The translations under genes were made by a program, and so were the position numbers. This document shows, piece after piece, positions 35,216 to 45,546 of a stretch of DNA of 64,000 nucleotides (the first letter of the stretch is position 1; every line of letters starts with the position of its first letter). The DNA comes from Microvirga sp. TS319 (GTDB taxonomy: Bacteria; Pseudomonadota; Alphaproteobacteria; Rhizobiales; Beijerinckiaceae), in NCBI RefSeq assembly GCF_041276405.1, contig NZ_JBGGGT010000002.1, forward strand, positions 3,962,501 to 4,026,500, read 5' to 3'. The notes below the pieces were generated by a model. The model had not been told where the DNA came from and made no database searches. It worked only from the letters and a program-made list of their open reading frames with translations.

Positions 35216-35875
35216 TTATAGCTGGGCAGCGAATGCTGTCCGGGCTGCCTTGACGAAGGCTTCGATCCTGGCCGGATCCTTCCGGCCCGGTCCGCTTTCC
35301 ACCCCCGATGAAACGTCGACAGCCTTGGGCCTGGTGAGCCGGATGGCCTCCGCCACGTTGTCGGGGTTGAGACCTCCTGACAACATGATGGAGAGAGCCG
35401 GGTCAAGCCCATTCAGGAGCGTCCAGTCGAAGGAGATGCCATTGCCGCCCGGCAAGGAGCCTTCCGCCCGGGGCGGCTTGGCGTCGAGCAGGATGTGCTC
35501 GACAGCTCCTGCATAGGGAAGAAGGGCAGCGAGATCGCCTCGCTCGGCGATGCCGAAAGCCTTCATGACGGGACGGCGAAGCATCGAGCGGATCTCGGCG
35601 ACGCGCTCGGGGCTCTCGTGCCCATGAAGCTGGATCAGGTCTGGGTTGATGGCCTCGACGGCCTGCGCAATCTCCTCGTCGCCGGGATCGACCAGAAGCA
35701 CGACGCGCTGGGCGCGGCCCTTGGCCTGCAGGGACAGACGATGGCCGAGATCGAGAGTCAGGTGGCGGGGGCTTTTCGGAAAGCGCACGAACCCCACCAT
35801 GTCCGCGCCGGCATCGAGCGCGGCCGCGAGGGTTTCGGGGGTCGAGAGCCCGCAGATCTTGATCAGATTGGTCAT
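35216..35875 (-). CDS. trpF: Phosphoribosylanthranilate isomerase
   Basis: A 219-residue TIM-barrel enzyme of tryptophan synthesis. The catalytic cysteine is in IKICGLSTPETL at residue 8. The second catalytic residue is the Asp in LLVDPGDEE. LDAKPP, MLSGGLNPDNV and AVDVSSGVESGPGRKD are the phosphate-binding and C-terminal signatures. It is encoded 10 bases from the next gene upstream, the ornithine cyclodeaminase-like gene, and starts the trpFBA series. Confidence 0.95.
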   Translation of the reverse strand: MTNLIKICGLSTPETLAAALDAGADMVGFVRFPKSPRHLTLDLGHRLSLQAKGRAQRVVLLVDPGDEEIAQAVEAINPDLIQLHGHESPERVAEIRSMLRRPVMKAFGIAERGDLAALLPYAGAVEHILLDAKPPRAEGSLPGGNGISFDWTLLNGLDPALSIMLSGGLNPDNVAEAIRLTRPKAVDVSSGVESGPGRKDPARIEAFVKAARTAFAAQL

Positions 35876-35884
35876 GGGCCCGTT

Positions 35885-36832
35885 CTACGACGTTTTGGGC
35901 AACAAACGCCACACCAGCATCGCCGCAGCCAGATCCTCCAGGGCCGTGCCGACCGATTTGAACAGGGTGACGGCCCCATCGCTCCGCTGCGGCGGATGGC
36001 GGCAGAGGTCGAACAGGGTGCCGCGCACATGCCCCGGTTCGATTGTCCCCTCCCGGAGGGAAAGCGCCACGTCCCCGCCTTCGGAGAGCGCGGCCTGGGT
36101 ATCGACATAGACCAGGGCCTTGCGCAGGGCCTCGTCGTCGGCCTCCCGCATCGTCAGGTTGAACGCGCCCACGAGGTCGAGATGGGCGCCTTCCTTCAGC
36201 CATGCGCCCTTCACGACGGGCGCGGTCGAAAGCGTCGCGCAGGAGACGAGGTCGGCCTCGCGCACCGCCGCTTCCAGGTCCGTGACGGCCGTGACCGGGA
36301 GGCCCTCGGCACGAAGCTCCGCCGCCAGGGCTTCGGCCTTGCCGGGCCTGTGATTCCAGAGGGAGACCTCGCGAATGGGCCGCTGGCTCGCGTGAGCGCG
36401 GATCAGGAAGGGCGCGAGCGCGCCCGATCCCACCATCACCATCCGGGCTGCGTCCGCACGGGCCAGATGCCGCGCGGCGAGCGCGGAGGCCGCGGCCGTG
36501 CGCCAGACCGTGAGGCGCGTACCGTCGAGAACGGCGACGGGCTCGCCCGTCTCGCCGTTCATCAGGAGGTACGAGCCCATGACGCTGGGAAGGTTCTTCG
36601 CCCCGTTGTCCGGAAAGACGGAAACCACCTTCACGCCCACGAATCCGTCCCCTGCGGCCGGACCGGTCCAGGACGGCATCAGCAGCAGCGTTCCGGAGGA
36701 ACCCGGGCGCTCGATCTCGTGATGGTGCCGTACCGGCGTGACCATGTCGCCGCGAAAGGCCTCGGCAAGCGCCTCGACGAGAGCCGGAAAGGTGAGGATC
36801 CGGTCGATCTCGGCTGACGAAACGACGCGCAT
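35885..36832 (-). CDS. Ornithine cyclodeaminase / mu-crystallin family protein
   Basis: A 315-residue NAD(P)-binding protein. The N-terminal half has the substrate-binding pattern (HHHEIERPGSSGTLLLMPSW and VGVKVVSVFPDN with the conserved lysine), and the dinucleotide fold starts at MVMVGSGALAPFLIRAHAS near 130. CDLVGAFNLTM-like sequence near 220 carries the Asp found in this family (here LDLVGAFNLTM). Members include ornithine cyclodeaminase, alanine dehydrogenase and Delta1-pyrroline-2-carboxylate reductase, and sequence alone does not separate these. It sits between lapA and trpF, where rhizobial genomes usually have no gene. Confidence 0.85.
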   Translation of the reverse strand: MRVVSSAEIDRILTFPALVEALAEAFRGDMVTPVRHHHEIERPGSSGTLLLMPSWTGPAAGDGFVGVKVVSVFPDNGAKNLPSVMGSYLLMNGETGEPVAVLDGTRLTVWRTAAASALAARHLARADAARMVMVGSGALAPFLIRAHASQRPIREVSLWNHRPGKAEALAAELRAEGLPVTAVTDLEAAVREADLVSCATLSTAPVVKGAWLKEGAHLDLVGAFNLTMREADDEALRKALVYVDTQAALSEGGDVALSLREGTIEPGHVRGTLFDLCRHPPQRSDGAVTLFKSVGTALEDLAAAMLVWRLLPKTS

Positions 36833-36855
36833 GGTCGACGGCGGGCCTGACAGTT

Positions 36856-37212
36856 TTAGAATCCGGACGATTGCGGGGCCGGCAGGGTGGCCGGCAGGCC
36901 CGCCGCGGCATTCTGGCTGCGCAGGCGCTCGGTTTCGTGGCGCAGCTGATCGGCCTCGCGGCGATAGCGGCGCCGGGCCTTGCGGGTCTTGCCCTGAGCC
37001 AGCCAGGTCGCCGTGCCGCCAATGACGACGCCGACCATGACGGCGGCGAAGATCACGGCAAAGAGAGGAAGCTGTGCCGCGAATTCAGGCGCATCCTTGG
37101 AGAATGGATCCAGCGACAGGGTCACCGGAGCGCGATTCGCGACGGCGAGCAACACGACCAGAATCGCGACCGGCAGAAGAATGAGCGCCTTCAGAAAGCG
37201 AATCACGAGCAC
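36856..37212 (-). CDS. LapA-type (DUF1049) inner-membrane protein
   Basis: A 118-residue protein with two membrane spans, ~5-25 (FLKALILLPVAILVVLLAVAN) and ~50-70 (FAVIFAAVMVGVVIGGTATWL), separated by the family signature RAPVTLSLDPF. A charged cytoplasmic tail follows, with a short coiled coil (RRRYRREADQLRHETERLRSQ). Members act in lipopolysaccharide assembly (LapA) in E. coli, but the alphaproteobacterial versions are poorly characterised. It lies 13 bases after ihfB, as in many Hyphomicrobiales. Confidence 0.85.
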   Translation of the reverse strand: MLVIRFLKALILLPVAILVVLLAVANRAPVTLSLDPFSKDAPEFAAQLPLFAVIFAAVMVGVVIGGTATWLAQGKTRKARRRYRREADQLRHETERLRSQNAAAGLPATLPAPQSSGF

Positions 37213-37225
37213 CTCACGAGCATTG

Positions 37226-37540
37226 TTATTGGGCCGCGGCGGCCTTCAGCACTTTCGAAGCCGGGGCATTGAGCCGCTGGCGCATTTCCTTGCCCGTCTT
37301 GAAGACGGGAACAACCTTTTCGGAAATGGAAACGGACTCGCCCGTGCGCGGGTTGCGGCCGGTGCGGGCGTCGCGCTTCTTGACGGAAAATGCGCCGAAG
37401 CCACGCAGCTCCACCCGGTCGCCCCGCGCGAGCGCATCCGCGATCGTGTCGAGAATCGCATTTACGATCTTCTCGACGTCGCGTTGGTACAAATGCGGGT
37501 TCTGCTCAGCGAGCTTGAGCACCAGTTCTGATTTGATCAT
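37226..37540 (-). CDS. ihfB: Integration host factor subunit beta
   Basis: A 104-residue HU/IHF-family DNA-bending protein. The N-terminus [17 protein letters not shown] and the DNA-intercalating arm [15 protein letters not shown] (with Pro at the tip) identify IHF-beta rather than HU. A short alanine-rich tail extends past the usual end. It forms a heterodimer with IHF-alpha, which is encoded elsewhere. The sppA-ihfB-lapA order is conserved. Confidence 0.94.
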   Translation of the reverse strand: MIKSELVLKLAEQNPHLYQRDVEKIVNAILDTIADALARGDRVELRGFGAFSVKKRDARTGRNPRTGESVSISEKVVPVFKTGKEMRQRLNAPASKVLKAAAAQ

Positions 37541-37566
37541 GGATGAGCTATATCTTTGACGATGCT

Positions 37567-38532
37567 TTATTTTTCTGAAGGTTGCCAGACGACCAGCAGC
37601 CCGTCAAGCTGCGCTGCCTCAACGTGAGCATCCGCTCGACGCAGGGCTTGCGCCACTCTCTCGAAGCCGGCGAGGTCCGCCGTCGCCGCCGCCATGGTGA
37701 AGATCGAGAAGTCATGGTCGGAGCGCGGTTTCCAATCGCGAATCGGAAGGTTCTTTGCGACGCCCTTCTCGGTCTCGAGCCAGGCGACCGCGTCGCGCTC
37801 GCTCCCGAGCCTGTCCACGAGCTTCATGGGCACGCCCTGGCGGCCGCTGAAGACCTGGCCGGTGGAAGCCGTAGCGAGCTCGCTCTCGTTCAGGTGGCGG
37901 CGCTCGCGCACGAGAGTCTTGAACCAGTCATAGGTGTCGCCGACGACGGATTGGATGGCCGCGCGGGCTTCGGGCGACGTCGGCGTGAAGGGATTCGGCT
38001 CTGCCTTGAGGGGAGCGGATTTGATCGTCTCTACCTTCACTCCGACATTCCCCAGGAGGCCGGACACATCCGGATACTGGAACAGCACCCCGATGGAGCC
38101 CACGAGGGAGGTCTCCCGTGCAACGATGTAGTCGGACGCGATGGCCGTGATATAGCCGCCCGAGGCCGCCGTGCCGTCCACGAAGGTGACTACGGGCTTC
38201 TTCTCCGAGAGACGGCGGATGTTCCGGTAAAGCTCCTCGGAGCCCGTGGTGGTGCCCCCGGGACTGTTGATGGAGATCACGACGCCGGAGACGAGGCTGG
38301 AATCACGCACCCGCTCCATCAGCTCCGCCATGCGCTGGTTGCCGGTGATCACGCCGTCGATCGAGATGCGGGCGATCTGCTGCTGCACGGCGCCATAGCC
38401 CATCCGGTCCGCGGCGGCGTAGCCCAGGGCGGCCACGGCGGCGATCAATCCTGAGAAGCCGGCGATGCGCCAGAAGGAGAGCTTGCGGCGCAGACGACGG
38501 CGGTCGGCAATGGCTTCGGCATCGATGGACAT
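37567..38532 (-). CDS. sppA: Signal peptide peptidase SppA (short form)
   Basis: A 321-residue serine protease of the S49 family, half the size of the E. coli duplicated form. It has one N-terminal membrane span (~25-45). The catalytic serine is in [14 protein letters not shown] and the general-base lysine in [12 protein letters not shown], the usual Ser/Lys dyad. It degrades cleaved signal peptides in the inner membrane. The start at 38532 ([18 protein letters not shown]) is preferred over 38556 because the family starts with a basic segment before the span. Confidence 0.92.
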   Translation of the reverse strand: MSIDAEAIADRRRLRRKLSFWRIAGFSGLIAAVAALGYAAADRMGYGAVQQQIARISIDGVITGNQRMAELMERVRDSSLVSGVVISINSPGGTTTGSEELYRNIRRLSEKKPVVTFVDGTAASGGYITAIASDYIVARETSLVGSIGVLFQYPDVSGLLGNVGVKVETIKSAPLKAEPNPFTPTSPEARAAIQSVVGDTYDWFKTLVRERRHLNESELATASTGQVFSGRQGVPMKLVDRLGSERDAVAWLETEKGVAKNLPIRDWKPRSDHDFSIFTMAAATADLAGFERVAQALRRADAHVEAAQLDGLLVVWQPSEK

Positions 38533-38747
38533 CGGTTCGTCTCTAACTCGGTTCACTCGCGTGCGGAGGCAGCACCCTAGAGCGGTTTGCGCCGCTATGG
38601 AATTGCAAACCCGTCATTTTTCGCGAACCGGATCATCGGGCGGCGAACCGCGATCCGTCTCGCGACGGCTTCAACGCGAAGGCAGATAGGGCGGCTTGGA
38701 GCATGTCCAACCCAAATCCATGCATGGATCACGCGGGCTCCGGGCAT

Positions 38748-38776
38748 AAAAAATCCCCGGGCCGAAGCCCGGGGAT
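38748..38776 (-). terminator. Rho-independent terminator of rpsA
   Basis: On the forward strand ATCCCCGGGC, CGAA, GCCCGGGGAT (38753-38776) preceded by a run of A's. Read on the reverse strand this is a 10-bp stem with a TTCG tetraloop and a U-run, just past the rpsA stop. Confidence 0.9.
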
Positions 38777-38806
38777 CCATCAGACCCTGAGATAGGATGA
38801 GTCCGA

Positions 38807-40507
38807 TTACTTCTTGTCTGTACGGGCCTTGAGAGCCGCGCCCAGGATGTCGCCGAGCGACGCGCCCGAATCGGCCGAGCCGTACTGAGCCATGGCTTCC
38901 TTCTCCTCAGCGACCTCGAGGGCCTTGATGGAGACGGTGACGCGGCGGGCCTTGCGGTCGAACTGCGTGACGCGGGCGTCGATCTTCTCACCCGCAGCAA
39001 AGCGCTCGGGACGCTGATCGGCGCGGTCGCGAGCAAGCTCCGAGCGCTTGATGAAGGTGGTGAGGTCGGTATCGACCAGCTTCACCTCGAGGCCGCCGTC
39101 CTTCACCTCGAGAACCTCGCAGGTGACGATCTGGCCCTTCCTCAACTCGCCGGCCTCGGCGAAAGGATCGCCCGCCAGCTGCTTGATGCCGAGCGAGATG
39201 CGCTCCTTCTCGACGTCCACGTCGAGAACCTGAGCGCGAACCATGTCGCCCTTCTTGAAGTCGTCGATGACCTGCTCGCCCGGACGGTTCCAGTCGAGAT
39301 CCGAGAGATGGACCATGCCGTCGACGTCGTTCTCGAGGCCGATGAACAGACCGAACTCGGTCTTGTTCTTCACCTCGCCCTCGACGACCGAGCCCACGGG
39401 GTGCTTCTCGGCGAAGGCCTCCCACGGGTTCTGCAGCGTCTGCTTCAGGCCGAGCGAGATACGACGCTTCACCTGGTCGACCTCGAGGATCACGACCTCA
39501 ACCTCCTGAGAGGTGGAGATGATCTTGCCGGGGTGGACGTTCTTCTTCGTCCAGGACATCTCGGAGACGTGGATCAGACCTTCGATGCCCGGCTCGAGCT
39601 CGACGAACGCACCGTAATCGGTGATGTTCGTGACGCGGCCCTTCAGCTTGGCGCCGACAGGGTAACGAGCGGCGATGCCCTCCCACGGATCGGCCAGCAG
39701 CTGCTTGATGCCAAGCGAGATGCGGTGCGTCTCGTGGTTGATCTTGATGATCTTCACCTTCACCGTCTGGCCGATCGTTACGACCTCGGACGGATGGTTC
39801 ACGCGGCGCCACGCCATGTCGGTGACGTGCAGCAGGCCGTCGATGCCGCCGAGATCAACGAACGCACCGTATTCGGTGATGTTCTTGACCACGCCGTCGA
39901 TGACCTGACCCTCTTCGAGGTTGGCCACGAGCTCGGAGCGCTGCTCGGCGCGGCTCTCTTCGAGAACCGTGCGGCGCGACACGACGATGTTGCCGCGGCG
40001 GCGATCCATCTTGAGGATCTGGAACGGCTGAGCCACGCCCATGAGCGGGGTGACGTCGCGAACGGGACGGATGTCCACCTGCGAGCGGGGCAGGAACGCC
40101 ACGGCGCCGTCGAGGTCGACCGTGTAGCCGCCCTTGACCTGGTTGAAGATGGTGCCATTGACGCGCTCGCCGGCCTCGAAGGCCTTCTCGAGCTTCACCC
40201 ACGACTCTTCGCGGCGGGCCTTGTCACGGGAGATGACGGCCTCGCCCAGCGCATTCTCGATGCGCTCGACATAAACCTCGACCTCATCGCCGACCTTGAT
40301 CTCACGGTCGCGGTTGGGGCCGGTGAATTCCTTCAGAGCGACGCGACCCTCGGTCTTCGCGCCGATATCGATGACCGCGACATCCTTCTCGATGGCGACC
40401 ACCTTGCCCTTCACCACCGAGCCTTCGTTGATCTCGGACGTGCGGAAGGATTCTTCGAGCAGAGCAGCAAAATCTTCACGGCTCGGCTGTTGGAAAGCTG
40501 CAGACAT
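38807..40507 (-). CDS. rpsA: 30S ribosomal protein S1
   Basis: A 566-residue protein with six S1 OB-fold repeats, seen as the recurring patterns GxVxxIxxYGAFVxL and RISLGIKQ (for example ITEYGAFVDLGGIDGLLHVTD and ITDYGAFVELEPGIEGLIHVSE, both quoted only in part). It feeds mRNA to the ribosome. The start at 40507 (MSAAFQQPSRED) has AGGAGA 5 bases upstream; the frame's earlier ATG at 40630 is not needed. In many relatives aroA-cmk lie directly upstream; here a permease does, so the block's boundary has been rearranged. Confidence 0.97.
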   Translation of the reverse strand: MSAAFQQPSREDFAALLEESFRTSEINEGSVVKGKVVAIEKDVAVIDIGAKTEGRVALKEFTGPNRDREIKVGDEVEVYVERIENALGEAVISRDKARREESWVKLEKAFEAGERVNGTIFNQVKGGYTVDLDGAVAFLPRSQVDIRPVRDVTPLMGVAQPFQILKMDRRRGNIVVSRRTVLEESRAEQRSELVANLEEGQVIDGVVKNITEYGAFVDLGGIDGLLHVTDMAWRRVNHPSEVVTIGQTVKVKIIKINHETHRISLGIKQLLADPWEGIAARYPVGAKLKGRVTNITDYGAFVELEPGIEGLIHVSEMSWTKKNVHPGKIISTSQEVEVVILEVDQVKRRISLGLKQTLQNPWEAFAEKHPVGSVVEGEVKNKTEFGLFIGLENDVDGMVHLSDLDWNRPGEQVIDDFKKGDMVRAQVLDVDVEKERISLGIKQLAGDPFAEAGELRKGQIVTCEVLEVKDGGLEVKLVDTDLTTFIKRSELARDRADQRPERFAAGEKIDARVTQFDRKARRVTVSIKALEVAEEKEAMAQYGSADSGASLGDILGAALKARTDKK

Positions 40508-40851
40508 ATGTTCTCCTGAATGGCCCTCGTTTAAAGGGGCAACGCCGGCGGCTCGTGTGAACGGGCCGTTTCCCTCCGTCGCCGCCCAGGACGCCCCCTT
40601 GAGGGCCGTGTCCAAGGCGTGCCGCTTCAAAAGCGGGCCGGCGTATCATCGGCGGACGGAAACGCTTTGTTCGTCAAGACTTTAGCGGAACACCTCAGGG
40701 GTGCGCATCAGGCACCTTCGAACACGACGCACCGCAAATGTCTGTCGAATAGGCGTTCCTTTATCCCAAATCGCCTTGGATCACAAGACTTTCAACCCCT
40801 TGAGCCTCACGGCTCGCGCATCGAGAGGCTCAAGGGATGCCAGGGATGCCT
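40508..40851. other. Gap upstream of rpsA, with a long inverted repeat
   Basis: A 344-base region between the kgtP stop and the rpsA start, both on the reverse strand. It must hold the rpsA promoter and leader, but no clear -35/-10 pair stands out. CCCTTGAGCCTC (40797-40808) and GAGGCTCAAGGG (40825-40836) form a perfect 12-bp stem with a 16-base loop, 16 bases past the kgtP stop, which is likely its transcript end. The U-tract is weak. Confidence 0.6.
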
Positions 40852-42147
40852 TCAGTCCTCGTGGATCAGGCTGTGATCGCGGGTGTCCTTCATGCGCAGG
40901 TAAACGATGAGGGAGAGACCGATCATGATCGTCACGTAGATGAAGAATCCGTACTCCATTCCGGCCTGCTTGAACCAGAGCGCCACGTATTCCGCGGTGC
41001 CGCCGAAGACCGTATTGGCGAGGGCATAGGGCAGAGCCACGCCCAGCGCGCGGATATGGGCCGGGAACATCTCCGCCTTCACGACCGCGTTGATGGAGGT
41101 GTATCCGGTGACGATCACGAGCGCCGCCAGGGCCAGCGCGAAGGCCGCGTAGGGATTGTTGGTGCCCGCGAGCGTCGAGAAGATCAGGTAGGTAAACAGC
41201 ACGCCGAGAACGCCGAAGCCGACCATGATCGGCTTGCGCCCGATCCGGTCCGACAGCGAACCCGCCACCGGCTGCAGCACCATGAACACGAAGAGAGCCG
41301 CCGCCGTGATCTGGCTCGCCGTCTCGCGGGAGAAGCCGGAGGTGTTGACCAGGAACTTCTGCAGGTAGGTGGTGTAGGCATAGAAGGCGAGCGTGCCGCC
41401 GGCCGTGAGCGCGATCACCGTGAAGGCCTCGCGGGGATACTTCGTGAAGAGCGCAAGACCGCTGGAGCGGGGCGCCTTCGCGCCCTTGGCGTTCTTGTAG
41501 GACTCCGTCTCGGCCAGCCCGCGCCGGAGATAGAAGACCACCACGGCCAGGATGCCGCCGATGAAGAAGGGAATGCGCCATCCCCAGGCCTCGAGAGCCT
41601 GCTCGGACAGCACCTGCTGGAGAACCAAAAGCACGGCCAGGGCCAGGAGCTGCCCCGAGATCAGCGTCACATACTGGAAGCTGGAGAAGAAGCCGCGGCG
41701 GCTCTTGCCGGCCATCTCGCTCAAATAGGTGGCGCTGGCGCCGTACTCGCCGCCCACGCTGATGCCTTGGAGCAGGCGGGCCAGGACCAGGATCACGGGA
41801 GCCAGCACGCCGATGCTGTCATAGCCCGGTGTGACGGCGATCATCAGCGAGCCGGTGCACATGAGCGTCACGGAGAGGGTCAGGCCGGCCTTGCGTCCCT
41901 TGCTGTCCGCATAAATGCCCATGATCCAGGCCCCGATGGGCCGCATGAGGAAGCCGACGGCGAACACCGCCGCCGCGCTCAGGAGCTGCGCGGTCTGATC
42001 ACCCTTGGGAAAGAAGATCGGGGCGAAGTAGAGGGTAAAGGCGGAATAGACATACCAGTCGTACCATTCGACCATGTTGCCCGCCGATCCGCCGAGGATC
42101 GATTTCAGGCGATGCCTGCGATCGGCGAGATTGTTTTCCTTCAGCAT
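40852..42147 (-). CDS. MFS transporter, metabolite:H+ symporter (KgtP-like)
   Basis: A 431-residue, 12-span major facilitator of the MHS family. The N-terminus GGSAGNMVEWYDWYVYSAFTLYFAPIFF is highly typical of alpha-ketoglutarate permease (quoted here only as NMVEWYDWYVYSAF). The loop 2-3 motif reads ADSKGRKAGL, and RLLQGISVGGEYGASATYLSE marks span 5. The likely substrate is 2-oxoglutarate or a related dicarboxylate with proton, but proline/betaine permeases belong to the same family. The start at 42147 is chosen because the family begins just before RRHRLKSILGGSAGN. The 280 bases upstream contain no gene. Confidence 0.85.
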   Translation of the reverse strand: MLKENNLADRRHRLKSILGGSAGNMVEWYDWYVYSAFTLYFAPIFFPKGDQTAQLLSAAAVFAVGFLMRPIGAWIMGIYADSKGRKAGLTLSVTLMCTGSLMIAVTPGYDSIGVLAPVILVLARLLQGISVGGEYGASATYLSEMAGKSRRGFFSSFQYVTLISGQLLALAVLLVLQQVLSEQALEAWGWRIPFFIGGILAVVVFYLRRGLAETESYKNAKGAKAPRSSGLALFTKYPREAFTVIALTAGGTLAFYAYTTYLQKFLVNTSGFSRETASQITAAALFVFMVLQPVAGSLSDRIGRKPIMVGFGVLGVLFTYLIFSTLAGTNNPYAAFALALAALVIVTGYTSINAVVKAEMFPAHIRALGVALPYALANTVFGGTAEYVALWFKQAGMEYGFFIYVTIMIGLSLIVYLRMKDTRDHSLIHED

Positions 42148-42427
42148 AAGTTCGTTCGTTCCAATAATGCATGCCCTCCCCCGCGCCGGGAGAGCGCATG
42201 GCCTGAGAAGAGGCTTAATTTTTGTGAGAAAGAAGCAGCAGCGTTGGCGTTCCACTGCAGCATTATATTTCCTGGGGGCATACGCCTGCCATGACGATAC
42301 GTCAAACTGCAGGGGCCCCAATGCGAGATCTGTACCTTTGCCGTTGCTTCCGGGCTAAATACTTACGCAGATTGCGAAACTGCCGGGCGAGAAATCCCGA
42401 ATTGTCTACGACTAAAGGCCAATGCGT

Positions 42428-43057
42428 CTAGAGCGGGACTTCCGAGCGCCGGGCCTGGGTGACCGCCCATTCGAGCGCCTGTTCGAGCCGGTCGTTGCCC
42501 CAGAACATTTCTCCGTCCTCGGCGAAGAAGGTCGGAGCCCCAACGACGCCGCGGGAGAGCGCCTCGTCGTTCAGACGCCGCAGGCGGCCTTTGGTGGCAT
42601 CCGATTGCGCCTCGTGGACAGTCTTCTCCGGGTCGAGCCCGAGGCCGGACAGGATGCCGGAGAGCACCTGCGGGTCGGAGATGTCGCGCCCCTCACCGAA
42701 CTCCGCCGCGTAGACCGCCTGGGTGAAGACGGGCGTCCAGCCCTTGTCGAGACCGAGAAGGGCGAGGCGGGCGGCCAGGAGCGTGTTCTGTGGAAAGAGA
42801 CTGGGCCTGTAGAGGGGAAGACCGAAACGCGCGGCTTCCCGCTCCATGTCCCGCCACATGTAGCGGCCCTTGGCCGGATAAAGGTTGAAGGGCGAGGTCT
42901 CCCACCCCTGAGCCTTGAAGATCGGGCCGAGAAGAAACGGCCGCCACATGAGCTCCACTCCCGCCTCCTCGGCCGCCTGCTCGATGCGCATGGCCGTCAG
43001 ATAGGAATAGGGCGAGGCGAATTCGTACCAGAACTCGAAAAACGGGCGGCGGATCAT
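42428..43057 (-). CDS. 2-hydroxychromene-2-carboxylate isomerase / DsbA-family protein
   Basis: A 209-residue protein of the GST-kappa/DsbA fold. FWYEFASPYSYLTA at residues ~8-21 carries the SPYSYL loop, with Ser where DsbA has Cys, as in HCCA isomerases that use glutathione in naphthalene breakdown. GVVGAPTFFAEDGEMFWGNDRL near the C-terminus is the cis-proline and glutathione-binding region. No aromatic-degradation genes are near, so the true substrate is probably another conjugate. The ATG at 43057 has AAGGAGAGG upstream; a longer frame from 43192 is not supported. Confidence 0.85.
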   Translation of the reverse strand: MIRRPFFEFWYEFASPYSYLTAMRIEQAAEEAGVELMWRPFLLGPIFKAQGWETSPFNLYPAKGRYMWRDMEREAARFGLPLYRPSLFPQNTLLAARLALLGLDKGWTPVFTQAVYAAEFGEGRDISDPQVLSGILSGLGLDPEKTVHEAQSDATKGRLRRLNDEALSRGVVGAPTFFAEDGEMFWGNDRLEQALEWAVTQARRSEVPL

Positions 43058-43235
43058 GGGCCTCTCCTTGCCTTTCAGGCCCATCGCTAGAGCATCGCCT
43101 GCCCCTTGGGCAGGCCCTGCCATTACGGGCAGGAATGCGAGAGAAGCATGACTTTGCGGGCTGTCAGCCGACCTTGTGGCCGTCGGATTCAATCCGCGTC
43201 AATTCCGAAGGGCCGACAATCATCCGGATCGAAGA

Positions 43236-43646
43236 TCAGTCTAGCTTCGGTTTCGGGATCGATGGGATGTTGTCGTCACTGACGCTTATTTTTCCCGATA
43301 TCAGCACCAGACATCGGATCGGGACGCCCTGATTGACACAATGGCTGGAGACGAAAGAACGCTCGCGCTCCGGCACGGCAGCGATGTTGACTTTGACATC
43401 TCCCACAGGCTTTCCATCTTCACTGTATGCCGGGCACCTTCCTTCGTCCAACTCCTTCAGGGAGACCCAGCACAAAAGGTCGACCTCTTGTCCTGAAAAG
43501 GCTTGCGGATCACTCACGACTTCCAACGGGATAGTTCGGCCTCCGCGTGCCTCCTTATTCGCCCCGGCCTGGGCCTGCCAGGCAATCGGAAGCAGGGGCA
43601 GGAGCCAGGACAGCACCACCAGTATCTGCGCTTTATATCGTATCAT
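43236..43646 (-). CDS. Orphan secreted protein with four cysteines
   Basis: A 136-residue protein that I do not recognise. Residues 1-27 form a clear signal peptide (basic MIRYK, hydrophobic ILVVLSWLLPLLP, AQA before the cut). The mature part has four cysteines (in LLCWV, GRCPAY, SHCVNQ and IRCLV), suggesting two disulfides, and a beta-rich look. Base composition is visibly less GC-rich than in the flanking genes, a possible sign of transfer. The start at 43646 is set by the signal peptide. It is divergent from argG with a 121-base gap. Confidence 0.65.
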   Translation of the reverse strand: MIRYKAQILVVLSWLLPLLPIAWQAQAGANKEARGGRTIPLEVVSDPQAFSGQEVDLLCWVSLKELDEGRCPAYSEDGKPVGDVKVNIAAVPERERSFVSSHCVNQGVPIRCLVLISGKISVSDDNIPSIPKPKLD

Positions 43647-43767
43647 TTCAGTTTCGTAGCATCGAACTCCGACACTGCGCAATCGCCGTGCCCCTGGAAG
43701 GTCTTGGTTGCACTTCCAAAGCATCCCGGCTAAGTCGCGGATACCCTTTCATTCTGGAACATCGATT

Positions 43768-45000
<1,233 letters not shown>

Positions 45001-45003
45001 GCC

Positions 45004-45546
45004 ATGGATGCGTCGGTCGTTGCCGTCAGCCGCAGCCCGACGCATTCCTTTTCCAAGCCGAATGCGGACGGCATCCGGCTCGTTGCCGGGATGGGCGTCG
45101 AAGGCGACGCCCATGCGGGAGAAACGGTCAAGCACCGCTCCCGCGTGAAAGTCGACCCCGGCCAGCCGAACCTGCGCCAGGTCCATCTCATCCACGCGGA
45201 GCTCTTCGACGAGCTGGCCAGGAAAGGCTTTTCCGTCGCGCCAGGAGAGATGGGCGAGAACATCACCACGCGGGGCCTCGACCTGCTCGCCCTTCCGGTC
45301 GGGGCGCGGCTGCATCTCGGGGCATCCGCCGTGGTGGAATTGACGGGGCTGCGCAATCCCTGCGTTCAGATCGACCGCATCCGGAAAGGCCTCATGGCCG
45401 CCGTGCTCGACCGCGACCGCGAAGGCCGGCTCGTCCTCAAGGCGGGCGTGATGGGGATCGTTCTGACGGGCGGCGAGGTTCGCCCCGGCGACGGGATCGC
45501 CGTCACTCTGCCGCCTGAGCCGCATCGCCGGCTCAAGCGGGTGTGA
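45004..45546 (+). CDS. MOSC-domain protein
   Basis: A 180-residue single MOSC domain (residues ~10-175). The conserved cysteine is in TGLRNPCVQIDRI, with GMGVEGDAHAGETVKHRSR earlier, both typical of small stand-alone MOSC proteins such as YiiM. MOSC domains bind or carry sulfur to molybdenum cofactor in some members; here the substrate is unknown. It starts 3 bases after the argG stop, so it is likely co-transcribed with it. Confidence 0.88.
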   Translation: MDASVVAVSRSPTHSFSKPNADGIRLVAGMGVEGDAHAGETVKHRSRVKVDPGQPNLRQVHLIHAELFDELARKGFSVAPGEMGENITTRGLDLLALPVGARLHLGASAVVELTGLRNPCVQIDRIRKGLMAAVLDRDREGRLVLKAGVMGIVLTGGEVRPGDGIAVTLPPEPHRRLKRV

